From positions 1 through 34,278 of the forward strand of contig JBEVKF010000007.1 of assembly GCA_040509755.1 (NCBI GenBank): DNA of 34,278 nt, given 5' to 3'. The notes beneath the pieces are model-generated. The model was not told where the DNA came from. It made no database searches and saw only the letters and a list, made by a program, of their open reading frames with translations. Of the stretch, positions 21,790 to 29,987 are shown piece after piece (the stretch's first letter is position 1; every line of letters begins with the position of its first letter). Origin of the DNA: JACVRW01 sp040509755 (GTDB lineage Bacteria > Actinomycetota > Thermoleophilia > Solirubrobacterales > Thermoleophilaceae). The position numbers were made by a program, and so were the translations under genes.

Positions 21790-24786
21790 TGCGCCGTCGA
21801 GGCCCAGCCTGTGTGCAACGGCGCCCGCCTCGCCGCGGCTGCTGACGTCGAGCTTTGCCAGGATCCGCGACACATGCACGCTGGCGGTCTTGCTGCTCAT
21901 GAAGAGCTCCTCGCCGATCTGACGGTTGCTGCGTCCGGCGGCGACCAGCTCCAGCACCTCGCGCTCTCGCGGCGTCAGGCCGAAGGGGTCGTCGGGCGCG
22001 GCTGACACCGGCCCGTCGTCAGCCGCCAGCTCCACGCGGGTGCGGCGGGCGAGCTCGGCACAGGCCTCGCGCAGCGGCTCGGCGCCGCAGTCGAGTGCGA
22101 TCTCGTGAGCCTCGCGCAGCGCCGGCGCTGCGTCCGAGCGCGCGCCGCCGGCGCCGAGGACGGCCTCGGCCTCGCGCATGCGGGCATACGCCACAGCGAG
22201 CACATTGCCGATCGGCCGCGAGAGCGCGGCGGCGTGCCTCCACAGGTCCGGGTCCGAGCGCCCTTCCAGACGGGACTCCTCGGCCGCCAGGACGGCGACG
22301 TCGGCGACGATCTGCGGAGCCGGCGTGCCCTGGGTTCCGGCCCTGCTCGCGACCTCACGCGCGCGCTGCGTCAGCTCGCGTGCGGCTCCCACCGCGTCCT
22401 CCTCGGCCTCCGAGTCGTGCGACGCGCGCGCCCGCTCGGCGGCGTCCGCCTCTGCCCGCAGTGCGGCCAGGTACAGCTGACCGGCGTAGAACGCGTACTC
22501 CTCACTGCCCGCCATCAGGCCGCGCGCGTCGCTCACGGCTCGCCGGACCGTATCGATGTCGCCGTCGCGTTCGGCCAGATCGACCACGCGGGCGTAGATG
22601 GGCGCGACCCACATCGCTCCCGAGGCGCGGCGCATCAGCTTGCGCGCCTCGGCCACGTTGCCTTCCGCTTCGCCGAAGCGGCCGAGCATGATGAGCACTC
22701 GCGCGCGCACCTCGTGTGCAAGTCCGGCCGGCACTCCTGTTGCGCCATGGTTGAGTGCCTCGCGGGTCAGCTCATCCGCCTCGGCGAGCCTGCCTAGTCG
22801 CGTGCAGCGGTGGGCCGCCTCGGCCAGCAGGAACGAGCCGTGGCTACGCGCCATGCCCGCTTCGCGCGCCTTCCGGGCCCCTTCGAGCGCCAGCCCGATC
22901 GCCTCCTCCACCCGTCCGGCCTGATCGAGCACGTCAGAGAGATTCACGTAGGCGCGGTGGATGTGGTCCATCTCGCCGAGCTCCTGCTCCAGGGCGAGCG
23001 AGCGACGTAGGAGCTCGACTCCTTCGTCGCGCCCGCCGAGGGTCGCGATGTCGACGCCGAGCGTGTTGAGCGCATGCGCCTCGACGTCTCGAGCGCCGAC
23101 CGCACGGGCGATCTCGATGGCCTCGCGAGCCAGTTCGGCTGAGTCGCCGGGGTGCCCATTGAGCATGAGAACCTGGGCCCGCGAGGCAACCACGTGGGCC
23201 CGCTCGGCGCTGGGGGGCTCGGCCGGCATCAGCTCTACGGCCAGCTCGTACTCGTCCTCGGCCTCGCGGTCGCGCCCGCTCGACCACAGATAGCGGCCGA
23301 GTCGCTCGTGCACCAGAGCCGCGGCAACCGGCTCTGCCTCAGGGTCGAGCAGGTCCGCGGCGCGCCGAGCCAGCGCTACCGCCCTGTCGGTCTCACCGGC
23401 GAGGTAGCGGGTCTCGGCGGCCCGGCGCAGGAGCTCCACCAAGGTCGTGCCCGCGGTTTTCTCCGGCGCCCCGACCCTCTCCCACAGGTCGAGCGCTCGC
23501 TCCAAATGCCGGGCGGCCTCGGCCGGCGCGCGCATCCGCTCGGCTGTGGCCGCCGCGCCCACAGAGGCACGCAGGGCGTGCGGGAGCTCATGCGCCTGGG
23601 TCCAGTGCCAGGCCAGCTCGGCCTCCGCTCCCACGGTCTCCGCCGAGAGCGAGGGGGCTCCCTCCAGCGCCTCCGCGAGCCGCACGTGGAGCCCGCCGCG
23701 TTCGCCCGGCAGCAGGTCCTCGTAGACCGCCTCGCGCATTAGCGCGTGCCGGAAGCCATAGCTCTCGCGGTCCGCCTTCTGAACGAGCACGTGGTTGGTC
23801 ACCGCTTCGCGCAGCCCTTCCATGAGCTGGGACTCGGATGAGGTGGAGACCTCGGCCAGCAGGCCATGCGTCACCGCGCACCCGGAGGCAGCCACCGCCT
23901 TCAGCAGGTCCTGTGTCGCGGGTGCCAGCGCTTCGACCCGCACCATGAGCGCGTCGCGCAGCGTGTCCGGAAGGGCGCTGCCCGCCCCGCCCTCCGCCGC
24001 CGCCAGGAGCTCCTCGACGAAGAAGGCATTGCCTTCCGTGCGCTCGAAGAGGTCGTCGATGGCGGTCGCGTCGGGCGGGGTGTCCAGGATGCCCGTGAGC
24101 TGAGCCGTCAGCTCGAGTCGCGAGAACGGTTTCAGGTCGATGCGCTCCACTTGATCGACGCGCTCCATCTCGGCCAGGAAGGGGCGAAGGGGGTGGCGGC
24201 GGTGCAGTTCGTCCGAGCGGTAGGTGGCCACCACCACGAGGCGCTCGCCGCGGGTGGCGCGGCAGAGAAAGGAGAGGAAGTCCCGAGTAGAGCGGTCGGC
24301 CCAGTGGAGGTCCTCGATTACCAGCACGAGCGGCAGGTCTTGGCCCAGCCGGCCGAACAGGGTCAGCAGGAACTCGAAGAGCCGCGCCTGGGCGAACTCC
24401 TCGTCACCCGGGGACGGCTGAGCGTCGCCTCCCTCCGGGAGCAGCCGGCGGAGCTCGCCGCTGGAGGGGCCGGCGAGCTCGACCAGCCCGTCGGGGCCGG
24501 TTTCGCTGCTCAGCTCTCGAAGCGCGCTGACGATCGGCGCGTAGGGCAGCTCACCCTCTCCGAGCTCGAAGCATTCGCCGGAGAGGACGCGGGCGCCCGC
24601 GGCGCGGGCGCGCGTGGCGAACTCGGCCACCAGACGGCTCTTGCCCACCCCGGACTCGCCGGCTACGAACAGCAGCGAAGGCTCGCCGCCGGCCGCGCGA
24701 GCGAGCGCCTCGTCGAAGCCGGCAAGCTGCTCGGCGCGGCCGACGAAGGTCGGGCTCGATACGCGCCGCACACGGCCATTATCCAT
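21787..24786 (-). CDS. Large AAA ATPase / TPR / LuxR-type transcriptional regulator (LAL family)
   Basis: This 999-aa protein has the MalT/LAL layout. Residues about 12-330 are an AAA/NACHT-like ATPase: FVGRAEQL, Walker A GESGVGKS (43-50), Walker B LVLVIED (153-159) and LHWADRSTRDF. About 370-900 is a long helical TPR-like array. The C-terminal LuxR helix-turn-helix (about 930-995) contains LTPREREVLELVAAGRSNRQ, IGEELFMSSKTASVHVSRIL and KLDV. It is an inducer- and ATP-dependent activator; the ligand is unknown. ATG 24786 has no good Shine-Dalgarno or close -10, and it probably shares the transcript of the 52-aa gene 35 nt upstream. Confidence 0.94.
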   Translation of the reverse strand: MDNGRVRRVSSPTFVGRAEQLAGFDEALARAAGGEPSLLFVAGESGVGKSRLVAEFATRARAAGARVLSGECFELGEGELPYAPIVSALRELSSETGPDGLVELAGPSSGELRRLLPEGGDAQPSPGDEEFAQARLFEFLLTLFGRLGQDLPLVLVIEDLHWADRSTRDFLSFLCRATRGERLVVVATYRSDELHRRHPLRPFLAEMERVDQVERIDLKPFSRLELTAQLTGILDTPPDATAIDDLFERTEGNAFFVEELLAAAEGGAGSALPDTLRDALMVRVEALAPATQDLLKAVAASGCAVTHGLLAEVSTSSESQLMEGLREAVTNHVLVQKADRESYGFRHALMREAVYEDLLPGERGGLHVRLAEALEGAPSLSAETVGAEAELAWHWTQAHELPHALRASVGAAATAERMRAPAEAARHLERALDLWERVGAPEKTAGTTLVELLRRAAETRYLAGETDRAVALARRAADLLDPEAEPVAAALVHERLGRYLWSSGRDREAEDEYELAVELMPAEPPSAERAHVVASRAQVLMLNGHPGDSAELAREAIEIARAVGARDVEAHALNTLGVDIATLGGRDEGVELLRRSLALEQELGEMDHIHRAYVNLSDVLDQAGRVEEAIGLALEGARKAREAGMARSHGSFLLAEAAHRCTRLGRLAEADELTREALNHGATGVPAGLAHEVRARVLIMLGRFGEAEGNVAEARKLMRRASGAMWVAPIYARVVDLAERDGDIDTVRRAVSDARGLMAGSEEYAFYAGQLYLAALRAEADAAERARASHDSEAEEDAVGAARELTQRAREVASRAGTQGTPAPQIVADVAVLAAEESRLEGRSDPDLWRHAAALSRPIGNVLAVAYARMREAEAVLGAGGARSDAAPALREAHEIALDCGAEPLREACAELARRTRVELAADDGPVSAAPDDPFGLTPREREVLELVAAGRSNRQIGEELFMSSKTASVHVSRILAKLDVSSRGEAGAVAHRLGLDGA

Positions 24787-24821
24787 CCCCGGGTTGCTGT
24801 CCGCCGCGAGAACGGCGGGCC

Positions 24822-24980
24822 TCAGGCCGCCAGTGCGCGCCGCAGCCGCCGCAGCCGCGCCCGCACGGGCCGCGGCGCCGGCGGGCGCTGGCCGCGCTCC
24901 ACCATGTGATCGCGCGCCGCAGCCCGGCGCAGGTCGCTCAGGTGCTCGGTCCAGAGTTCGTATTGGAGGTAACCGCTCAT
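24822..24980 (-). CDS. Small basic protein of unknown function (52 aa)
   Basis: The ORF begins MSGYLQYELWTEHLSDLRRA and ends in a run of Arg/Leu (RARLRRLRRALAA). It has no Shine-Dalgarno, but TAGCTT ends exactly 7 nt before ATG 24980, the same leaderless arrangement as the other genes here. It has an amphipathic N-terminal half and an Arg/Pro-rich C-terminal half. It lies 35 nt upstream of the large LuxR-type regulator and may be co-transcribed with it. No family was recognised. Confidence 0.65.
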   Translation of the reverse strand: MSGYLQYELWTEHLSDLRRAAARDHMVERGQRPPAPRPVRARLRRLRRALAA

Positions 24981-24987
24981 GGCATTC

Positions 24988-24993
24988 AAGCTA
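24988..24993 (-). promoter_or_regulatory. Leaderless -10 element of the 52-aa gene
   Basis: TAGCTT on the minus strand is 7 nt before ATG 24980. Confidence 0.5.
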
Positions 24994-25048
24994 CGGCTGA
25001 GGGGTTCCCGCCCACATCGGCAATTCGCCTCGACTTGGGCCTTAGGCG

Positions 25049-25089
25049 GCGCGACTGACGTTGGCCGCCCATGTGGCGGTCAACGTCAG
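25049..25089. repeat. Hairpin repeat element, copy 1
   Basis: GCGCGA is followed by a 15-bp stem, CTGACGTTGGCCGCC (25055-25069) with GGCGGTCAACGTCAG (25075-25089), containing a single G.T pair; the loop is CATGT. A diverged copy of the same length lies 114 bp downstream. It sits in the 293-nt gap 24981-25273, where no convincing gene was seen. Confidence 0.8.
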
Positions 25090-25162
25090 GAGCGTCACCC
25101 CGACAAAGGGCGGCGGCGCAGCCGCTCGAGCTCTCGCTCCACCCCGGCGGCGGCCCGCCGCA

Positions 25163-25203
25163 GCGCGACTGACATTGACGACAAGAGTTGTGCTCAACGT
25201 AAG
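25163..25203. repeat. Hairpin repeat element, copy 2
   Basis: It has the same GCGCGACTGAC start, then ATTGACGACAA-GAG-TTGTGCTCAACGT and AAG. The stem is imperfect (ACATTGACGACAA against TTGTGCTCAACGT). Element length (41 nt) and the outer arms CTGACRTTG / CAACGTMAG match copy 1, while the inner arms differ. Confidence 0.75.
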
Positions 25204-25273
25204 GCGCGTGGCCCAACGAGGCGATCGCCGGCCTGCGGCACGGCGTCCCAATCCGATGACCCCAGGGCCGGCC

Positions 25274-26857
25274 TTAGCGGCGGAACACGTCGCGCAGTGA
25301 CCTGCGGCCCACCCGCAGGAGTGGCAGCAGGCCGCGCCGCAGTGCGCCCGGCTTGTCGGCGTCGCGGCCGTAGAGGAGCTGTGCCGAGGCGCCCATCGCC
25401 TTGCCCAGCGACTCGTCATAGGGATGCCACCAGAAGTCGCGCGTCCGCGAGGGCTCCCAGGCCAGGAGCTTGATGTTCACGCACTCCCAGAGGCCGAACT
25501 GCGAGTGCGAGCGGCCGAGGCCCGACTGCTTGACGCCGCCCCAGGAACACGAGCAGGCGCCGTGACTGAACATGTGGTCGTTGATCCAGACCATCCCCGC
25601 CTCGATGCGGTCGGCGATGCGCTCGCCCTTGGCCCGGTTCATCGTCCAGACCGAGGCCCCGAGGCCGAACTCAGAGTCGTTGGCCAGCGCGATCGCCTCG
25701 TCCTCGGAAGCGACCGTGACGATCGGGACCACGGGGCCGAAGATCTCCTCGCGCATGATGCGCATGTCGTGTGTGACGCCGGTCAGTACCGCGGGCGCAT
25801 AGAAGGACCCACTCGGATGGGCGGCCACGTCGAGGGGCCCGCCGCAGCGCAGCTCGGCGCCGCCGGCGACCGCGTCGTCGACCAGCTCCCGGACGAGCTC
25901 GAACTGCTCGCGCGAGACCATCGGCCCGACCTCGACGTCGTAGTCGAGGGGGTCACCCACACGCAGCTTCGTCGCCCCGGCGGCCACGCCCTCGATGAAG
26001 CGCTCGGCGACCTCCTCGACCACATATACGCGCTCGATGCCCGAACATGTCTGGCCCGCGTTGGCAAACCCGCCCCACAGGCAGCCAGAGATCGCATTCG
26101 GGAGGTTGGCGTCGGCGCATACGATCATCTGGTCCTTGCCGCCGAGCTCGAGCACTGAGCCCTTCATGCGGCGCGCGCACTCCTCGCCCACACCCCGGCC
26201 GACCTCGACCGAGCCGGTGAAGAAGATCTTCGCGGCGGTGGACTCCACGAGCGCCTGGCCGACGGCCCCACCGCCGTGGACTGTGCGCACGAGACCCTCA
26301 GGCACCCCGGCGCGCTCGAAGACCTCTCGGATGCGCTCGCCGATCAGCGGCGTGAGCGACGCCGGCTTGAGCACCACGCCGTTGCCGGCCATGAGCGCGA
26401 TCGCCACCTCGCCGAAGGGAATCGACCAGGGATAGTTCCAGGGGGCGATCACCCCGACCACGCCGAGCGGCTCGAAGGTAAAGCGCGCGCGCTTTTGCTT
26501 GATGAACACCGGCAGCGGGATGCGCTCGTCCTCGAGGATGCCCGGTCCCGCCTCCGCGAGCCAACGCAGCGAGTCGATCGTAGGGAGCAGCTCCATCACC
26601 TACGACTCGTTGATGGGCTTGCCCTGCTCGCGCGAGAGCAGCTTCGCCAGGTCCTCGAGCCCGTCGATGATGGCCTGGCCGGCCCGGCGCATGTAGCGCG
26701 CGCGGTCGCTCAGCGGAAGCTGCGCCCAGAACGGCTGGACACTCGCCACGTCGTCCACCACCGCCTGCACCTGATCCGGCGCCACGGTGGCCACCGACCC
26801 GACGCGCGCGCCGTCGAGCGGGCTGAACGACTCGAGCTGGGCGAGGGCGAGCTCCAT
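25274..26857 (-). pseudogene. Aldehyde dehydrogenase interrupted by one in-frame TAG
   Basis: Codons 1-85 (26857-26603) and 87-527 (26599-25277) are in the same frame and together give a full NAD(P)-dependent aldehyde dehydrogenase. It contains APWNYPW, LELGGKDQM (catalytic Glu), FANAGQTCSGIE (catalytic Cys) and EEIFGPVVP, plus a C-terminal extension. Between them is TAG (26602-26600): the protein reads GKPINES, stop, VMELLPTIDSL. A Tyr codon TAC would need one base change. GTG and ATG directly follow the stop, so re-initiation could yield a 441-aa protein with all catalytic residues, but without the N-terminal part of the fold. Pseudogene or sequencing error are the simplest readings. The start overlaps the rarA stop by 1 nt. 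Confidence 0.88.
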
Positions 26858-28188
26858 CAGGTCCGCCCGCGTGCCTTGCGGATTCGCTCCAGACGCTCTG
26901 CAAGCTCGGCCTCCTCGCCGTGCCCGGAGAGCTCCAGGAAGCGCTCACCCACGGCGTCGGTGGGCATCAGCTCCTGATCGCTGACGCCCGCGGGGAGGTC
27001 GTGCGGGTAGTCGTAGCCCTTGCCGCGTCCGAGCTTCTTCGCGCCGGGGTAGGCGGCGCTCTGGAGCGCCGCCGGAGGCAGCGGCGTCCCGTGCTCGCGC
27101 ACCCACTCGCGTGCGCGGACCAGCGCCTTGTAAGAGGCGTTCGACTTGGGCGCCAGCGCGAGGTAGACCGCCGCCTGGGCGAGGTTGAGCGCGCATTCGG
27201 GCATCCCGACATGCTCGACCGCGTGAGCGGTGCTGACCGCCACCTCGAGCGCGCGCGGGTCGGCGTTGCCGATGTCCTCGCTCGCCAGCACGACCATGCG
27301 CCGCGCGATGAAGCGCGGATCCTCGCCGCCCTCGATCATCGCGGCGAGATAGAGCAGCGAGGCGTCGGGGTCCGAGCCGCGCGTGGACTTGATCCAGGCC
27401 GAGATCAGGTCGTAGTGCTTGTCGCCGCCCTTGTCGTAGAGGATGGCGCTCCGCTGGAGCGCGTCCTCGGCCACGCTCACGGTGACCGCTTTGCCCTGCG
27501 GCACGGTCTCGCACGCGAGCTCGAGGGCCGACAGCGCGCTGCGCGCGTCGCCGGCCGAGCGGACCGCGAGGAACTCCAGCGCCTGATCCTCCACCTGCGG
27601 CGCGTTCGCGATGCCGCGCTCGTCGCCCAGCGCTCGCCGCAACAGCTCCAGCACATGGTCGTCCTCGAGGGCGCGCAGCTCGTACACGCGACAGCGCGAC
27701 AGCAGCGCCGAGTTGACCTCGAAGTAGGGGTTCTCGGTCGTGGCGCCCACCAGCGAGATGAGCCCCTCCTCCACGGCGGGCAGCAGGGTGTCCTGTTGGG
27801 CCTTGTTGAAGCGATGGATCTCGTCGAGGAAGAAGATCGTCGGCTCGTTGGCGGTCTGGCGCCGGTGCTCCGCCCGAGCCAGCACCTCGCGCACCTCGGC
27901 GCGGCCAGCGTTGACGGCGGAGGCCTCCTCGAACGCTGCGCGCGCGTTTACGGCCAGCAGGCGCGCAAGCGTCGTCTTGCCGGTGCCGGGCGGTCCGTAC
28001 AGGATCATCGAGTGCGGCCGGCCCTCCTCGATCGCCGTGCGAAGCGCCGTGCCGCGGCCGAGCAGATGCTCCTGCCCCACGAACTCGCCGAGCGAAGCGG
28101 GACGCATCCGCGCTGCGAGCGGCAGGTCTCCGGCGGGCACCGCCGTCTGCCCGCCCGCTGAGTCCTCTAGGTCGAAGAGCCGCTCGAT
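26857..28188 (-). CDS. rarA: Replication-associated recombination protein A (AAA ATPase), start uncertain
   Basis: This is a clamp-loader-like ATPase of about 443 aa. It contains PLAARMRPASLGEFVGQEHL, Walker A GPPGTGKT (65-72 in this numbering), FFLDEIHRFNKAQQD, VGATTENPYFEVN and SRCRVYEL, and a C-terminal RarA/MgsA tetramerisation domain with DKHYDLISAWIKS. It acts at stalled replication forks. The N-terminus IERLFDLED resembles the short LF-containing clamp-binding segment at the start of RarA proteins, yet the codon there is ATC 28188. GTG 28140 would lose it and GTG 28251 would add 21 residues read out of frame over the hydrolase gene. The 5' boundary is therefore provisional. Confidence 0.93.
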   Translation of the reverse strand: MERLFDLEDSAGGQTAVPAGDLPLAARMRPASLGEFVGQEHLLGRGTALRTAIEEGRPHSMILYGPPGTGKTTLARLLAVNARAAFEEASAVNAGRAEVREVLARAEHRRQTANEPTIFFLDEIHRFNKAQQDTLLPAVEEGLISLVGATTENPYFEVNSALLSRCRVYELRALEDDHVLELLRRALGDERGIANAPQVEDQALEFLAVRSAGDARSALSALELACETVPQGKAVTVSVAEDALQRSAILYDKGGDKHYDLISAWIKSTRGSDPDASLLYLAAMIEGGEDPRFIARRMVVLASEDIGNADPRALEVAVSTAHAVEHVGMPECALNLAQAAVYLALAPKSNASYKALVRAREWVREHGTPLPPAALQSAAYPGAKKLGRGKGYDYPHDLPAGVSDQELMPTDAVGERFLELSGHGEEAELAERLERIRKARGRT

Positions 28189-28979
28189 TGGTGGATTCTG
28201 GCAAGGAAGCCCGTCAGCGCCTCCGCGCAGCGCTCGGGCGCGTCCTCCCACACGAAGTGCCCGGTTCCCTCGACCACGACCAGCTCGGTGTCGCCGAGCT
28301 CGCGCTCGAAGCGGTGGGCGCCCGCGAGCGGCGCGAACGGGTCGTTCTCGCCCCAGAGCAGCAGCACCGGAACCTCGAGGCCGGCGAGCCGGTGTCCCGC
28401 GATCTGCTCGAAGTCGCCCGAGCGATAGAGCTCGAGCTGGCCGCGCCTGCGCGCGGGGTCGGAATAGGCCTTCCAGTACTCATCGAGCGCGGCGTCGCTC
28501 ATCGCCGGACTCGCCGAGCGAACCATCGCGCCAAACCCGTCGCGGTCGAGCGCTTCGACCAGCGCCTCGCCCTCGCCGGGCGTGCGCAGCGCCTTCGCCA
28601 TCCCGTGCCACTTGCCGTCGGGGAAGAAGCCGGTCGAGCTGATAACGAGCGCCCGCACGGCGCCAGGGTGCTCGCAGGCCCAGCGCAGTCCGATCAGCCC
28701 GCCCCAGTCGTGCACGACGGGCACGCAGCGCTCGAGGCCCAGCTCCGAGCGAAAGCGCTCGATCGACTGCGTGTGGCGTTCCCAGGTGCCCGGCGGGTCG
28801 GCTTCGGAGTCGCCGAAGCCCGCGAGGTCGGGCGCCAGCGCGCGCCAGCCCGCCCGCGCGAGCGCCGGCATCAGATCACGCCACATGTACGACGACTCGG
28901 GATAGCCATGGAGCAGCAGCGCGACCGGGCCCTCCGCCGGCCCGGCCTCGCGGTAGGCGAGGCCGCCCGCGACCCTCAC
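28167..28979 (-). CDS. Alpha/beta hydrolase of the haloalkane dehalogenase / epoxide hydrolase type
   Basis: This 270-aa protein has HGYPESSYMW (24-33, oxyanion region), the nucleophile elbow VVHDWGG with Asp91 rather than Ser, GENDPF (Asp213) and GTGHFVWED (His241). An Asp nucleophile is characteristic of haloalkane dehalogenases, fluoroacetate dehalogenases and soluble epoxide hydrolases, so an ester-alkyl intermediate is expected; the substrate is unknown. The start is GTG 28979, overlapping the methyltransferase stop as GTGA. The frame stays open far upstream, but that part is antisense-like noise over the methyltransferase gene. Confidence 0.88.
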   Translation of the reverse strand: MRVAGGLAYREAGPAEGPVALLLHGYPESSYMWRDLMPALARAGWRALAPDLAGFGDSEADPPGTWERHTQSIERFRSELGLERCVPVVHDWGGLIGLRWACEHPGAVRALVISSTGFFPDGKWHGMAKALRTPGEGEALVEALDRDGFGAMVRSASPAMSDAALDEYWKAYSDPARRRGQLELYRSGDFEQIAGHRLAGLEVPVLLLWGENDPFAPLAGAHRFERELGDTELVVVEGTGHFVWEDAPERCAEALTGFLARIHQSSGSST

Positions 28980-29965
28980 CGCGCCACCGATCGGCCGACC
29001 CCGCGCTTCAGGCGATACCAGCGGCGGCGAAGCGGCTCGCTCGCGCGCATGATCGTGCTGGCTCGCACGGCGTCGAGCTCCGCGCTGGCACGCGCGAGCT
29101 CGGCTCGCTCCCGTACGAGCTCGGCCTCCGCGGCGACCGCTCGCCCGCGCCAGGCCCGCACCTGCTCCGCCCCCTCGAGGCGCGCCAGCAGAGCGCTCTG
29201 CAGCGCGGCGTCGCGCTCGCGCGGATCGTCGGCCGGGCGCTCCAGCTCCGCGGCGCTCGGCACGGCTCCGCGCCGGCGCAACAGCACGACGCCGTGACCG
29301 CGATGCGCGCCGTCCGGGGCGGGGGCAAACCCCTCCGCGGCGACGCTCAGCACGTCGAAGCCGCGCCCCCAGTGCTCGCGCAGCCACCACTCGCCGTGCC
29401 ATACCGCCGGGCCGAAGCCAGAGTCGAAATCCTCCCAGGGCTGTTCGACGTGCATGCCGATGCGCTCGTCGTAGCGCAGGCCGAAGCGCGCCCCGGCGGA
29501 GCGCTGCCAGACGCCGGCGCCGTGAACGGTGGCGAGCAGCAGGCCGTCCGCGGCCAGCACCCGGCCGAGCTCGGACAGCCAGCGCGCCCACGACTCGGAC
29601 AGGTGGGTGAACACGGAGACGGCCAACACAAGGTCGACCGTCCCGTCCTCCAGCGCAAGCGGCGGCTCGGCCCCGCACTCGAACGCTTCCACCGGCAGAT
29701 GGCGCGCGACCCATTCGACGCTCTCGCGGTGGACGTCGCAGGCGAGCAGCGTGCAGTTCTCTGCCTCCGGGAGCAGGTGGCGCAGAGTGCGCCCCGAGCC
29801 GCAGCCGAAGTCGAGGACCCGGCGCCCCTCCCAGCTCCAGTCCGCGGGCAGAGTCCGATCGATCGCCGCCCGGCAGCGCGCGCCGACCTCGTCGAACGCG
29901 TCGGCCCGGTCGTCATGTCCGACCCGGGCGCGCAGCGAGCGCGGCGGCATGGGAGGCGCGGTCAT
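28976..29965 (-). CDS. SAM-dependent methyltransferase with C-terminal coiled coil
   Basis: This 329-aa protein has a class I methyltransferase core: motif I VLDFGCGSGRT (50-60), LACDVHRESVEW, DLVLAVSVFTHL and LGRVLAADGLLLATVHG. The C-terminal 70 residues form a helical, probably coiled-coil segment (ARASAELDAVRASTIMRASE) ending in an Arg-rich tail. Such tails are common in cell-surface glycan methyltransferases, so a polysaccharide substrate is possible (inference). ATG 29965 is 22 bp from the divergent M20 peptidase start; ATG 29950 is the alternative. Confidence 0.85.
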   Translation of the reverse strand: MTAPPMPPRSLRARVGHDDRADAFDEVGARCRAAIDRTLPADWSWEGRRVLDFGCGSGRTLRHLLPEAENCTLLACDVHRESVEWVARHLPVEAFECGAEPPLALEDGTVDLVLAVSVFTHLSESWARWLSELGRVLAADGLLLATVHGAGVWQRSAGARFGLRYDERIGMHVEQPWEDFDSGFGPAVWHGEWWLREHWGRGFDVLSVAAEGFAPAPDGAHRGHGVVLLRRRGAVPSAAELERPADDPRERDAALQSALLARLEGAEQVRAWRGRAVAAEAELVRERAELARASAELDAVRASTIMRASEPLRRRWYRLKRGVGRSVAR

Positions 29966-29972
29966 CGACAGC

Positions 29973-29980
29973 CATATACT
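29973..29980. promoter_or_regulatory. Overlapping divergent -10 elements (methyltransferase / M20 peptidase)
   Basis: The plus strand has TATACT (29975-29980), 7 nt before GTG 29988. The minus strand has TATATG (29978-29973), 7 nt before ATG 29965. Both fit a leaderless start; the minus element lacks the final T. Confidence 0.55.
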
Positions 29981-29987
29981 CGATCCG

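Noticed and set aside
25042..25419. Possible small proteins across the hairpin repeats (minus 25042-25419, plus 25061-25300)
   Set aside because: They only look repetitive because they translate the two hairpin copies; they overlap the aldehyde dehydrogenase end and have no start signal.
26600..26602. Amber codon decoded as pyrrolysine
   Set aside because: Aldehyde dehydrogenases do not use pyrrolysine and no pyl genes are seen; a mutated Tyr codon is simpler.
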